Assembly: GCA_965230635.1 (NCBI GenBank)
Contig: CBDDLJ010000023.1
Span: 1-64,000, forward strand
Length of the DNA stretch: 64,000 nt
Source: CBDDLJ01 sp965230635
GTDB taxonomy: Bacteria; Pseudomonadota; Gammaproteobacteria; UBA1113
Reading direction: 5' to 3'
Notes under the pieces: generated by a model
Database searches by the model: none
What the model saw: the letters and a program-made list of their open reading frames with translations, nothing else
What the model was told of the DNA's origin: nothing
Program-made: the position numbers and the translations under genes
Shown here: positions 34,896 through 44,532 of the stretch, in pieces
Numbering within the stretch: position 1 is the first letter of the stretch
Layout: each line of letters opens with the position of its first letter

Positions 34896-35118
34896 TTTTT
34901 ACCTCGGCAAGGAGTATTGAAAGGGCGCTAGATTATACAGCCCTTCTTTGATTAGGGAAGTACTAGCCTTTTCTCGCGCATATATTTTAGATAGTCGAAG
35001 TGTCTATGTTTTGTTTGATCTGTTGATGAAGCCATAGGCTCAATTTGAAGCCAAGCAAACCTTGGGCTTTGGGGTGTATGGTAAGAACGAATAGTGAGAT
35101 AGGTCGACGGGGAAAGGT

Positions 35119-35145
35119 ATTCAGCCTTGAAAGACAAGGCTGAAT
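35119..35145 (-). terminator. Hairpin downstream of sodB
   Basis: ATTCAGCCTTG-AAAGA-CAAGGCTGAAT is a perfect 11-bp stem with a 5-nt loop, 42 bp after the sodB stop. On the minus strand it is followed by ACCTTTCC rather than a clean T-run. It is a plausible but not ideal terminator for sodB. Confidence 0.55.
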
Positions 35146-35186
35146 GAAGGTAAGAACCTGACTTTTATAGTCCAGGTAATTTGCCC

Positions 35187-35765
35187 TTAGCCTGCAAAAC
35201 GCTCTGCAGCAACGTTCCAGTCAACAACGTTCCAGATTTCTTCCAGGTACTTAGGACGCGCATTACGGTAGTCAATGTAGTAAGCGTGTTCCCAAACGTC
35301 GATCGTTAGAACAGGTGTTTGGCCGTTAGTTAATGGTGTTTCTGCATCATCAGTGTTGACGATTTCAAGAGCATCACCATTTTTTACTAACCAAGTCCAA
35401 CCTGAACCGAAATTACCCATGCCTTTAGTGATGAATTGCTTTTTGAATTCTTCGAATGAACCAAAAGCGCTGTTGATTGCGTCTGCTAGTGCGCCTGTTG
35501 GCTCGCCACCCGCGTTAGGTGCTAAACCTGTGAAGTAGAAAGTGTGATTCCAGATCTGAGCTGCTTGGTTAAACATGCCGCCAGAAGATTTCTGAACAAT
35601 TTCTTCTAGGCTCATGTTTTCGAATTCGGTACCAGCGATCAATTCATTCAGCTTAACCACATAAGCATTGTGGTGTTTGCCGTGATGATATTCTAGGGTC
35701 TCAGCTGAAATGGTTGGCTCTAGTGCGTTTTTCTCGTAAGGAAGCGCTGGAAGCTCAAAACTCAT
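35187..35765 (-). CDS. sodB: Iron superoxide dismutase
   Basis: A 192-residue enzyme that converts superoxide to O2 and H2O2 in the cytoplasm. The four metal ligands are visible in LEYHHGKHHNAYV, WNHTFYF and DVWEHAYYIDYRNAR. GSGWTWLV and the Gln in FNQAAQIWNHTF favour the Fe rather than Mn form. Length matches E. coli SodB (193). The upstream region carries a perfect FNR box (35823-35836) overlapping a plausible -35, which suggests anaerobic repression. Confidence 0.97.
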   Translation of the reverse strand: MSFELPALPYEKNALEPTISAETLEYHHGKHHNAYVVKLNELIAGTEFENMSLEEIVQKSSGGMFNQAAQIWNHTFYFTGLAPNAGGEPTGALADAINSAFGSFEEFKKQFITKGMGNFGSGWTWLVKNGDALEIVNTDDAETPLTNGQTPVLTIDVWEHAYYIDYRNARPKYLEEIWNVVDWNVAAERFAG

Positions 35766-35822
35766 GGTCTATCTCCTTTTATAGTCATTAATAACTAGTC
35801 GGAGTTTAGTCGTTTACCCAAA

Positions 35823-35836
35823 TTGATACAAATCAA
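35823..35836. promoter_or_regulatory. FNR/ANR box in the sodB promoter
   Basis: TTGAT-ACAA-ATCAA is an exact match to the FNR consensus, ending 58 bp before the sodB ATG. On the minus strand a possible -35 (TTGTAT) lies inside it, 17 bp from TAAACT. This placement would block RNA polymerase, consistent with repression of sodB without oxygen. Confidence 0.65.
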
Positions 35837-35938
35837 TTTTAACTATTTTATTGTTAGGTAAGAGTAATAGCTTGCTTCACTTTAGTATAAACTGGCCGGT
35901 CGTTTTAATTATGGATTGGGTGGGTGTCGGCATAATTT

Positions 35939-36136
35939 TTACTGTGGACGATTTCTCATGCAATCATCTTTGAGCTCTCTTTCGCGATGGTGGTTTTCAT
36001 AGCTTTGGTCACAACCTACATTATGAGCCGTCTGTCGAGCAAAATTCTTGAGTTCTTTTTGACTACATCCGTTAAGTGCGATACCGCTGATGAATATCAT
36101 CAGTCCGATGATTCTTTTATGGTTAATGCTTTGCAT
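35939..36136 (-). CDS. Small lipoprotein
   Basis: A 65-residue protein with a signal peptide ending in a lipobox (ISGIALNGC). The remaining 40 residues are polar with two further Cys (NVGCDQSYENH, LKDDCMRNRPQ) that may pair. Start ATG 36136 has AAAGGAAG upstream; an in-frame ATG 15 bp earlier would put the SD inside the coding sequence. No family recognised. Confidence 0.7.
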   Translation of the reverse strand: MQSINHKRIIGLMIFISGIALNGCSQKELKNFARQTAHNVGCDQSYENHHRERELKDDCMRNRPQ

Positions 36137-36324
36137 GGTTCTTCCTTTCAAAATTCAGAGTTGTGACAGATTGCTGTGACGGTGATAAGTTCCATTTTTA
36201 TCAATTACTATCGCGGTGATATTTGGGCCTACGTAAATACTAACATGTTAAAACGAGTTTGTGCTTGGATGCCTGTTTGTCCGATAGATGACTTTGATAA
36301 TAAAGTGGGCTCTACCAGGATATC

Positions 36325-39300
36325 TTAATGAAAATCTCTAGAGCGACTCTGTAAATCGGCTAAGTGCTCGGTCATATCTTCCAGCTTGCCAGCAATGATA
36401 TGAACAACTTCGCCTTCACGTTCGAGAATGCCTTTGATTTTTAATATTTTGGCGCTCAAGTAAGCACGTTTCTGTGCTCGCGCGGTACCCGCCCAAATAA
36501 CAACATTGATGTTTCCGGTATCGTCTTCCAAAGTCATAAAGGTAACGCCTGATGCTGTGCCAGGAGACTGCTTGCCCGTCACAAGGCCAGCGATATCAAC
36601 AAACGATTGATGTTTGATATGCCTTAGTTGATTGGCGCGAGTGAACTTACCCAGACAGCCGGACTTTTCCAATAAGCTGATAGGGTGATGCTCAAGGCTA
36701 AGTTGTAGCGAAGCATAATCTTCAATTAGGTTATCCACATCACTGGGTTGATAGAGATGTGCAGTGCTGTCACGGATGTGATGATTTGTTTCTATTCGCT
36801 CAGCCTGTGAGAGACCAGACTCTAGTGATAAGTCAGCAGGCTTGTCCATTAATGCCCAGCGAGCTGCATAGCGATTATCGGCAAAACACTGTAAGGCATT
36901 AGCCGAAGCGAGAGCTTCAATATCTTTTTGATTTAATCCGACTTTAAACAAAGCCCTTGGGTTGGAATAACCTTTGGGTGGGCGCTGAGATATTAGTGCT
37001 TTAGCGCCTTTCTCACTAAGGCCTTTAACCAATCTCAAGCCTAATCTCATTGTATAAGGTTGAGAGAGTGAGTGGTCATAAGTCGACTGATTAATACATA
37101 CCGCTTGAACGTTGATATTGTGACGCTGAGCATCCTGAACCAGTTGCGAAGCGCTATAAAAACCCATCGGTAGGCTATTAAGTAAGGCGGTATAAAACTC
37201 GGTCGGAAAGTAATATTTTAACCAGGCCGATGCATAGGCCAGCACTGCAAAAGAGGCTGAGTGACTTTCTGGAAATCCATATTCACCAAAACCGCAGATC
37301 TGTTCAAAAATACGTTCGGCAAAGCTTTGTTGATAACCACGTTCAAGCATGCCTTCAATAAGTTTATTTCTAAATTGCATCAACTTCCCGGTTTTCTTCC
37401 ATGAGGCCATTGCTCGCCTGAGCTGATCAGCTTCACCGCCGGTAAAGCCTGCCGCCACCATGGCGAGTTTAATGACTTGTTCCTGAAAGATGGGAACGCC
37501 TAAAGTTCGCGACAGGACTTCCTTAACGTCCTCTGAAGGGTACTCCTCTAGTTCTTCTTTATTTCGTCGCTTCAGAAAGGGGTGCACCATGTCGCCTTGA
37601 ATAGGGCCTGGTCTGACGATGGCAATTTGAATCACTAAATCATAATAATTGGCAGGCTTTAAACGAGGTAGCATACTCATTTGGGCACGTGATTCGATTT
37701 GGAAAATGCCCACCGTATCGGCGCGTTGGATCATACGATAAACCTGAGGGTCATCCTGCATACGAGTAATATCAGCGATGCTTAATTCGTATTGATAGTG
37801 TTGTTTGATCAAATCAAAGGTCTTTCGGATAGCGCTCAGCATACCTAAAGCGAGTACATCAACTTTTAATAGCCCGAGACTTTCCAGGTCATCTTTGTCC
37901 CATTGAATGACGGTGCGAGCCTCCATGCTGGCATTCTCAACCGGCACAAGTTCGTAGAGTGGACCAGATGAAATCACAAAGCCGCCGACATGCTGGGAAA
38001 GGTGGCGTGGAAAGCCCATGATCTCGTTAACCAGGTTAATAAACTGCTGGCCTTTGCTTGTCTCAGGGTTGAGCCCTAGTTCAACGATTTGCGATTGCCA
38101 GCTTAAACTTCGATCACGACGATTAACATTCTTAACAAAAAAGTCGAGTTGCGTTTCAGCAATACCTAACGCTTTTCCAATATCTCTGATGGCACTTTTA
38201 AAGCGATAAGTAATCACCGTTGCTGCTAAGGCAGCACGTTCGCGACCGTATTTTTGGTAAATATACTGGATCACTTCTTCACGTCGTTCATGTTCGAAAT
38301 CGACATCGATATCAGGCGGTTCATTACGCTCCTTACTGATAAATCGTTCGAATAAAACCGATATTTGGCGAGGGTCGACCGAAGTGATTTCCAGGCAGTA
38401 GCAAACAACTGAATTTGCAGCAGAGCCCCTTCCTTGGTAGAGAATATGGCGTCGCTTAGCAAACATAACGATGTCATGGATAGTGAGAAAAAAATAAGGG
38501 TAATCCAATTCATCAATTAGAGTGAGCTCCTTGTCTATGGTGTTTTGTATAGGATCGGGGACGCCTTCTGGAAAGCGTATCGAAGCTCCCTTTTTGACCA
38601 GGCTTCTTAAGTAGGACATGGCCGTTTCACCCTCAGGGACTAGTTCACTGGGATACTCATAACGAAGTTCTGAGAGTTCAAACTGACACTGTCGGGCAAT
38701 GATTAGTGACTCATTTAAAAACTCCGCACAAAATAGTTTGCTGAGTTTTTGTCGCGATCTTAAGCAGCGCTCGGTATTGTTCAGCAAGCGTTTACCCGCC
38801 TCAGCAATCGAGACGCCCTCCCTAATCGCGGTCAGTGCATGTTGCAGTGGTAGGCGTGTAGCGGTATGCATTAGCACGCCACCACAGGCTGTCATGGGTA
38901 ATTCCCAGTTTTCAGATAAAGCTCGGCAATGTTGAATATATTGTTTATCGTTGTGTTGAAGGTGGCGTTGCAAAGCGATCCAGAGACGGTGATGATGATG
39001 CTTCTTGAGCCACTTGGCTTGATTTTGATCGTGTTCTGTTCCAGTAGGTAACCAGAGCAGTAAGCAATGTTGAATGCTCATAATATCCCACTCGCTTAGC
39101 TGGTATTCTCCCCTTTTTTGCACGACGGCGTGCCTTGCTAATAAGGCGACATAACTCAGCATAGGCTTTACGATGTGGGCAGAGTAATATCAGCTCTAGT
39201 TCTTCTAAGCGAAACAAGCTACCAGCGATTAATTTGATCGGCAATTGATGCTCTTTGATGGCAGTATATGCTTTGACTATGCCTGCCACTGAGCATTCAT

Positions 39301-39430
39301 CGGTAATAGCGAGTGCTTGATAGCCTAAAAAAGAAGCCTGAATCATCAATTCATCTGCATGAGAAGCTCCTTCCAAAAAAGAAAAGTTACTTTGGCAAAA
39401 TAATTCAGCATAGTGGGGTGTTTTGTCCAT
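36325..39430 (-). pseudogene. dnaE2: Error-prone DNA polymerase DnaE2/ImuC, frameshifted
   Basis: Two overlapping frames make one DnaE2 of about 1030 residues. The first (39430 down to about 39115) has the PHP start YAELFCQSNFSFLEGASHADEL and AIAELCRLISKARRRAKKG-like PHP residues. The second continues from GEYQLSEWDIMSIQH through the catalytic PPDIDVDFEHERREEVIQY (Asp residues present), HLSQHVGGFVIS and the C-terminal OB fold (VVIWAGTARAQKRAY). The break is in an A6G4 run at about 39109-39118: one base too many for the downstream frame. A -1 slip at the A-AAA-AAG heptamer gives the wrong frame, so it is a real mutation, transcript slippage or a sequencing error. Third gene of the SOS imuA-imuB-dnaE2 cassette. 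Confidence 0.88.
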
Positions 39431-40906
39431 TTAGCTAAACACTCCATGCAGATACCAATTTTGTTCAGGTGTTCGGAAGACCCACAACCAGGCACCACTA
39501 TGTGCTCGTGCGATAAAATAGTCTCTGATAACGACGTGGTTATCCCACCAGCCTGTGGCAAGGCGTTCTGGGCCCTCTACTAGTGTGACGCGTTCTCTTA
39601 ATACTTTGGGTTTTGGAAAAAGAAGACTGGGGCGTAGGCGTGTTTGATCTATTTTGGGGAGGGAAGGGTTATTGCTGTCAGTATGCTGATAAGTGCTAAC
39701 CCGGGTACTGATTTCAGGACGAGGATCATCAACCAGGCTAATATTTTTTATCGCATCTGGCCCAAGTTTAGCTTGAAGAATAGAGACCAACTCTAAGGAT
39801 GAAGTCGTGACTGGCTTAGTTGAAAAAAGGTCCATGCTTTCTTCATGTTTAGGTTTGGTTTTATGCGCTGAAAGTGTTAGACCGATAACCGGCGAGGATA
39901 CCTGAACTGACTCAAAACGCAGACTGAATAAATCCATCCATACGCTTGCTCGGTAGTCGCCTTTAGCTGAGCTGGCAATGACTGTGTATTGTTGCTTATC
40001 TCGTAAATGTAGTAGCAAGTGCAACTCATAAGCATAATGGTTTTGAATGCTCAGGAAGGCTTCCAGTGCATGTAATAAAGGGCCCAGAGGTTTTTCGAGT
40101 CGCTGTAAATCAGAGATCTCAAATAATAACTCCATATAACGGGCGAATTGCCTGGGTGGGTGATAGAAGTGAACCGCTTGAGGTAGTGTTCCCATTAACT
40201 GCCCAACATAATTCACAAGACTTAAGTCAAAGCGTTTGGCTAAGTCTGCAACAGGAATCGCCAATAGTGCTTCCATATTTTTAATGCCAACACGCTGTAG
40301 CCTTTCAATTTGTTTATTAGGCAAGCGGCTATCATGAAGCCTCTGTCGTTTGATATAAGTAGTGAGTTGTTGCTGGTTTTCACTTATTAAGTTTAAACCC
40401 GACTTGGCTAATAACTCAGCCGCTAAAGGGGAATATCCGGTTGAATATTGATAGTGGACCCCTTGGCTATCTAGGTGTTGTTTGAGGGTAGACCAATAGG
40501 GTACTAGCCCTTCATATAGGGTCAGCATGTTACTGACTCGAAGTAGTAGCCCGTTGGTTCCACAAAGACTGATATCCGAGGTGACGACGTACAGCCAGTG
40601 TGCGAGCTCAATCAGCTTCTGCTTCTCAATACCAGGGTTATAGGCTTGCACAGATAAATCACGGCATAAAGACGCTGCGCTGCCTAAGCCCATACCCAAA
40701 TGAATACCTTTTTCGGCGGCACGGTCATTCAGCTGAATAACCGTATTTTTTTTTCCATTGATCACGATGACGGCTTGTTTTGTCGCTGTGTCATGGAGGT
40801 GGCCGCTTTCTTCTAAAAATAAACTGTCTACTTGTAACGATGGGAAGTGTAGATAGAGCCATAAAGTCGATACAGTCATCACATCATCCTCGATGATTGC
40901 TTTCAA
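39431..40906 (-). CDS. imuB: ImuB, Y-family polymerase-like SOS mutagenesis protein
   Basis: A 491-residue Y-family relative (SLWLYLHFPSLQVDSLFLEE start, LGMGLGSAASLCRDLSVQ, LAHWLYVVTSDISLCGTNGL). As in other ImuB proteins, the catalytic acidic residues appear to be lost, so it should be a non-catalytic hub bridging DnaE2, ImuA and the sliding clamp. It overlaps imuA by 23 bp, and its stop directly abuts the dnaE2 ATG, so all three are translationally coupled. Confidence 0.9.
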   Translation of the reverse strand: MKAIIEDDVMTVSTLWLYLHFPSLQVDSLFLEESGHLHDTATKQAVIVINGKKNTVIQLNDRAAEKGIHLGMGLGSAASLCRDLSVQAYNPGIEKQKLIELAHWLYVVTSDISLCGTNGLLLRVSNMLTLYEGLVPYWSTLKQHLDSQGVHYQYSTGYSPLAAELLAKSGLNLISENQQQLTTYIKRQRLHDSRLPNKQIERLQRVGIKNMEALLAIPVADLAKRFDLSLVNYVGQLMGTLPQAVHFYHPPRQFARYMELLFEISDLQRLEKPLGPLLHALEAFLSIQNHYAYELHLLLHLRDKQQYTVIASSAKGDYRASVWMDLFSLRFESVQVSSPVIGLTLSAHKTKPKHEESMDLFSTKPVTTSSLELVSILQAKLGPDAIKNISLVDDPRPEISTRVSTYQHTDSNNPSLPKIDQTRLRPSLLFPKPKVLRERVTLVEGPERLATGWWDNHVVIRDYFIARAHSGAWLWVFRTPEQNWYLHGVFS

Positions 40907-41570
40907 CGGCTTTTGAGACAGGGAAGGGGATGATGTTGCGCGCGTTATTCAAACAAAGAGCAGGCCAGTTTGTCGACATATCAAGCGAAAACTCAGCGCT
41001 AGGCCAACCGCCCTTTCGTTTGGTAATACTAATACCTATACCCTGTTCTTCTGCTTGTAAATTCAGACTCAGGTTAACAGGTAAAGATATCGTTTGATGC
41101 GCTTGTGTACGAAAGATGAATTGACGGCATTCACCTTGATCACTTGCCATTTGTAAACGCTGTACTTGATGCACTTCTAGCTGGTTTTGCCATAGCAGAA
41201 CGGCCTCGCAAGCACCGCTTTTCAGGCATTGCTCTGATGACCATAATGCTTCATTGGATGAGCGAGTATTAATGATGAGAATGCGTTCTAGTGCGACACC
41301 TTGGTGATAGAAAAACTCAGCGCTAAGCAGCCCTGGAGGATTAATAAATACACATAGTCCCTGCTTGTTAATTAACGATGGTAGTAATAGGCGAAGCTCT
41401 CCAATACCACAAGATGAATGCAGCATGACAACACCTTTCTTAGGAAAGCCACCGGCAAGTTGATCATCAAGCTCTGAATAACCTGAGCTTTCAAGGCATG
41501 GGGTAGATTGCTGTTGTCGGCCGTGCCAGATTAACTGTCTTTTTTCGAGGAGATCAATCAAATTCTGCAT
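40884..41570 (-). CDS. imuA: ImuA, RecA-like SOS mutagenesis accessory protein
   Basis: A 228-residue protein resembling SulA/RecA-like ImuA (SGYSELDDQLAGGFPKKGVV, GEGELRLLLPSLIN-like segment, LRQVQRLQMASDQGECRQFIF region). It is thought to modulate RecA and the ImuB-DnaE2 complex during translesion synthesis. First gene of the cassette, 11 bp downstream of a perfect LexA box. Confidence 0.88.
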   Translation of the reverse strand: MQNLIDLLEKRQLIWHGRQQQSTPCLESSGYSELDDQLAGGFPKKGVVMLHSSCGIGELRLLLPSLINKQGLCVFINPPGLLSAEFFYHQGVALERILIINTRSSNEALWSSEQCLKSGACEAVLLWQNQLEVHQVQRLQMASDQGECRQFIFRTQAHQTISLPVNLSLNLQAEEQGIGISITKRKGGWPSAEFSLDMSTNWPALCLNNARNIIPFPVSKAVESNHRG

Positions 41571-41580
41571 AATAAAATAC

Positions 41581-41596
41581 CTGTATATATATACAG
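41581..41596. promoter_or_regulatory. LexA (SOS) box upstream of imuA
   Basis: CTGTATATATATACAG is a perfect CTG-N10-CAG palindrome with the TATATATA core of the gammaproteobacterial LexA consensus. It begins 11 bp upstream of the imuA ATG (41570), so LexA would cover the promoter and the cassette should be DNA-damage inducible. Confidence 0.93.
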
Positions 41597-41666
41597 TATA
41601 TTTTTACTATTTCTCCTCTGCAAGTGTAAAATTGTAAGCAGATACAGCCTAGATTAGATAGTAATG

Positions 41667-41720
41667 CACTTATATAGTTGCATATTGATGCTTCAGAACC
41701 TATATTCACTTATATAAGTG
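41667..41720. promoter_or_regulatory. Paired operator palindromes upstream of the HTH gene
   Basis: CACTTATATAAGTG (41707-41720) is a perfect 14-bp palindrome. An imperfect copy, CACTTATATAGTTG, sits exactly 40 bp upstream (41667-41680), so both lie on the same face of the helix region. The second ends 16 bp before the HTH start codon, the usual arrangement for autoregulation by HipB-type antitoxins. Confidence 0.65.
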
Positions 41721-41736
41721 CAATTGAGAAAAATCT

Positions 41737-41997
41737 ATGATTTCACAAGATCTCATCAAAATTGGTGCTGATGCGAAACAGCGTAGGAAGTTTCAAGGAC
41801 TTTCACAGGCAGAAGTGGCGACCCGAATTCAAGCCCATCGAAATGAAATTTCGCGGATAGAGAATGGCAAATATACGGGGAATTTAGCGACCTTCATTCG
41901 TTATCTAAACTTACTAGGCCTTTCTTTGCAAACGAAAGTCAGCCGACATCCTCAGCTTCATGATCTAGATAGCTTATTCAACGAGGAGGATGAATGA
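41737..41997 (+). CDS. HipB-like helix-turn-helix antitoxin
   Basis: An 86-residue XRE-type HTH protein (GADAKQRRKFQGLSQAEVAT, HRNEISRIENGKYTGNLATF). It matches HipB-like antitoxins that repress their own operon and bind a HipA kinase. Two matching palindromes lie upstream. The 3' end overlaps the next start (ATGA, 41994-41997), but the partner gene is broken after 29 codons, so the antitoxin is now probably orphaned. Confidence 0.85.
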   Translation: MISQDLIKIGADAKQRRKFQGLSQAEVATRIQAHRNEISRIENGKYTGNLATFIRYLNLLGLSLQTKVSRHPQLHDLDSLFNEEDE

Positions 41998-42083
41998 CTA
42001 TAGATCTCAGTTCCCTTCCTTCACGCATTGATGAGCTAAGGGTCAATACCCCTGATGGACCGAGTGGCTTATTGCGCCATTGA
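41994..42083 (+). pseudogene. Remnant of the partner (HipA-like) gene
   Basis: A 29-codon frame (MTIDLSSLPSRIDELRVNTP ... DGPSGLLRH, then TGA) coupled to the HTH gene by ATGA. The VNTPDGPSGLLRH end resembles the start of HipA-type toxins. Nothing HipA-like follows in any frame before the hydrolase gene, so the gene was truncated by deletion. The assignment is tentative. Confidence 0.45.
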
Positions 42084-42169
42084 AGAACAACAAAATGCGA
42101 ACCCTATGATCTAGTTGCGATTAAGTTCTGCAATTGAAGTGAGCGATATAATAGAAAAGAGTGGATTTT

Positions 42170-43138
42170 ATGATTGCAATATTTGATCTAATTCGAACCG
42201 GAATACTCAGTTTATTCAGTATGCTCTGTCGACCTGCTCACCATCCTGCTCGTTCTTGGGTCAGTGAGTTGACCTTTCGCTTTATCAAGCGCTTGGTGAA
42301 TGAAGGCAGTGTTCGACCTAGCCCTTGGTTACGGCAACGTCAGCGTTTACTAAAACTCTATTCGCCAGAGCAGCGTAAAGTGAACTGCCAGTATGAAAAT
42401 ATTGGCGGTGTTGCTTGCCTGGTGACTGTACCAAAGTCCTTACCTGACCCGGAAAATATCATCATCTATTTTCATGGCGGCGGCTATACCGTCGGTTCGG
42501 CAGAAGGGTATCGCCTGACTATGGCAAAAATTGCTTTGGCTTCTAATGCAAGAGTTGTTGGCGTCAAATATCGCCTCGCACCGGAACATGAGATTCCTGC
42601 GGCACAGGAAGATTGTTTGGCAGTGACAGAAACCTTGATAGACGCCTGTAAGGCTAAGAAGCTTATTCTAATGGGCGATTCTGCTGGAGGAGGTTTATGT
42701 CTAGCAACTATGAAAGCTTTATCAAACGCGGATCTACATAATAATATTGTCGCGTGTGTATTAATTTCACCCTGGATCGAGCCCCTTAATATTGAAGCCT
42801 TGGCTACTGAGAACGAAGAAACAGATATACTCGGTCGAAACATTACCCATCATTGGAAGCAAAACTTCTATCTCAATAGTGCTCAAGACACCTTTTTACA
42901 GCATGCTTATATTGATGCAAGGATTTTGCCTAAACTGTATATTCAGGCAGCAGGCGCGGAAGTGTTTATTGCTCAGATTGATAGATGGGTAAAGCATTTG
43001 GAAGAGCAGGCCTGTGACTTGTATTATGAGGTATTTGAAGGTCAGTTTCATGTCTTTCAGACCTTTGCACCTTTAGTTCGAGAAGCCGACGCTGCTCTGG
43101 AAAAAATTGGCGCTTTTATTACTAAGCTTCCATCATAA
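42170..43138 (+). CDS. Alpha/beta hydrolase, hormone-sensitive lipase family
   Basis: About 322 residues. The HSL-type oxyanion motif FHGGGYTVGSAEG, the nucleophile GDSAGGGLC, and Asp/His regions (AAGAEVFIAQ, FEGQFHVFQTF) form a full catalytic set. The family hydrolyses short-chain esters. The frame is open from GTG 42161, but ATG 42170 follows an AAGAGTGG SD and is preferred. Not obviously linked to its neighbours. Confidence 0.88.
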   Translation: MIAIFDLIRTGILSLFSMLCRPAHHPARSWVSELTFRFIKRLVNEGSVRPSPWLRQRQRLLKLYSPEQRKVNCQYENIGGVACLVTVPKSLPDPENIIIYFHGGGYTVGSAEGYRLTMAKIALASNARVVGVKYRLAPEHEIPAAQEDCLAVTETLIDACKAKKLILMGDSAGGGLCLATMKALSNADLHNNIVACVLISPWIEPLNIEALATENEETDILGRNITHHWKQNFYLNSAQDTFLQHAYIDARILPKLYIQAAGAEVFIAQIDRWVKHLEEQACDLYYEVFEGQFHVFQTFAPLVREADAALEKIGAFITKLPS

Positions 43139-43226
43139 TGCCTGATAGAAATAGGCTTATTAAGTTTAAGTTTCGTTTGCCTAAGCCGTATACTTTGGAA
43201 AACAAAAAATAAGGTATCAAACATCA

Positions 43227-43871
43227 ATGAGTGACCTGGATTCAGATTCTATCTTATCAGTTATTGAAGCCCGTATTATCGGTGCTTTAATGGAAAAGCA
43301 ACTGACCACACCGGACGTATATCCGCTAACCTTAAATAGTTTGGTGACGGCTTGTAATCAAAAAACAAGTCGAGAGCCAGTCATGGAGCTTTCAGAAGGC
43401 GAGGTGCAACAAAGCCTTTATGACTTGCAAAAGCGAGCTTTGGTGAAGTTCGAATACGGTGCAAGAGCGGATAAGTACGACCAGCGTCTGACGCGAGAAT
43501 ATCATTTGAATGATGCTGAACACGCCATTTTTTGTATGATGCTATTGAGGGGGGCTCAAACAGTTAATGAGCTATTAACGCGCACCCGTCGTATGTATGA
43601 GTTTTCGGGTCCTGAAGAATTAAACGCTTTGATTGATAAGCTACTTAATAGAACTAAACCATTGATGTGCCGAATGCCGCCTTCATCTGGACAGCGAGAA
43701 GATCGATATATGCATCTTCTTTGTGGCGAGTCGATTGCTAGTCAGCAAGTGCAAACTCAGAGTATAGCGTCCCCCACCAGTACTGACTCTTCAGCCTCTT
43801 CAGATGAGCTCTTTGCGCGAATTGAAGAACTTGAAAAGCAAGTTGCCTGGTTAATGGAACAAAATAAGTAG
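43227..43871 (+). CDS. yceH: YceH family protein (DUF480)
   Basis: A 214-residue protein with two winged-helix domains (SVIEARIIGALMEKQLTTPD, YPLTLNSLVTACNQKTSREP, RGAQTVNELLTRTRRMYEF) and a C-terminal coiled coil (ELFARIEELEKQVAWLMEQ). This is the UPF0502/YceH pattern. The role is unknown. It converges with the lipoprotein gene downstream. Confidence 0.92.
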   Translation: MSDLDSDSILSVIEARIIGALMEKQLTTPDVYPLTLNSLVTACNQKTSREPVMELSEGEVQQSLYDLQKRALVKFEYGARADKYDQRLTREYHLNDAEHAIFCMMLLRGAQTVNELLTRTRRMYEFSGPEELNALIDKLLNRTKPLMCRMPPSSGQREDRYMHLLCGESIASQQVQTQSIASPTSTDSSASSDELFARIEELEKQVAWLMEQNK

Positions 43872-43898
43872 ACTAGAGAATGCTGGTATTTACGAAGG

Positions 43899-44480
43899 CT
43901 AAAATACGCCTTCGTGACGGTCGATATTCGAAAGAGGAATGGTAATGAAAGGTAAGCCCAGCGCATCGGTTTTTACCTTGGCTTGAAGCACCTTACTACG
44001 ATTCTCAGAGCCGGTTTCGCCAATGTAGTAATACATCTCGGCAATGCCATGGAACTTTTCCAAAGTGATGATGTTTAGCTGGGTGTTTTCGGCCACACCT
44101 GGTACATATCCAAAAGGAATTGATATACCGAAATTATCCAGATCAGTACCAAGAGAGGTATAAAAAGCGGTCATAACTTGCTCAGACTCTTCTTGTGAGT
44201 CAACCACATCAATACCAAAGCGGCCCTTTAGCTCTATAGCTAGGCGTTTGTCGGCATAATTCTTAAGAGCGGAATCATTCAAGAAATAAGAGTTGATATA
44301 GACTTTTTTGCCTTTCAATGCTTCAAGCTTCTTATCGTCAATACTGCTTACCAAATCATCGATACTATGTGCGACTAGGCGTTGAGCAGTAGAGCCTCCT
44401 AGAGAGTCCTGAAGATCGCGGGTTGAGCAAGCCGAAAGAACTAGGCAGGTGAGTAATAATAAAGAAAGGCGCATGAGCAA
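43899..44480 (-). CDS. Lipoprotein of unknown function
   Basis: A 193-residue protein with a lipobox (LVLSAC at about 13-18). A soluble domain follows with IDDLVSSIDDKKLEALKGKK, VYINSYFLNDSALKNYADKR and AEMYYYIGETGSE. There is no confident family match. It is predicted to be an outer-membrane lipoprotein. Isolated on the minus strand between yceH and queE. Confidence 0.65.
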   Translation of the reverse strand: MLMRLSLLLLTCLVLSACSTRDLQDSLGGSTAQRLVAHSIDDLVSSIDDKKLEALKGKKVYINSYFLNDSALKNYADKRLAIELKGRFGIDVVDSQEESEQVMTAFYTSLGTDLDNFGISIPFGYVPGVAENTQLNIITLEKFHGIAEMYYYIGETGSENRSKVLQAKVKTDALGLPFITIPLSNIDRHEGVF

Positions 44481-44532
44481 TATCCATATTCGTTTAGGAA
44501 AAGTTGATGTAGCTTAAGCTGTGTGAATAAGG

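Noticed and set aside
34952..35137. 61-codon minus-strand frame downstream of the DUF3817 gene
   Set aside because: It starts inside the sodB terminator hairpin, has no ribosome binding site and no recognisable motif. Treated as chance.
39109..39118. Programmed -1 frameshift at the A-AAA-AAG heptamer in dnaE2
   Set aside because: A -1 slip leads to the third frame, not the frame holding the rest of DnaE2. A +1 shift, transcript slippage or a sequencing error would be needed.
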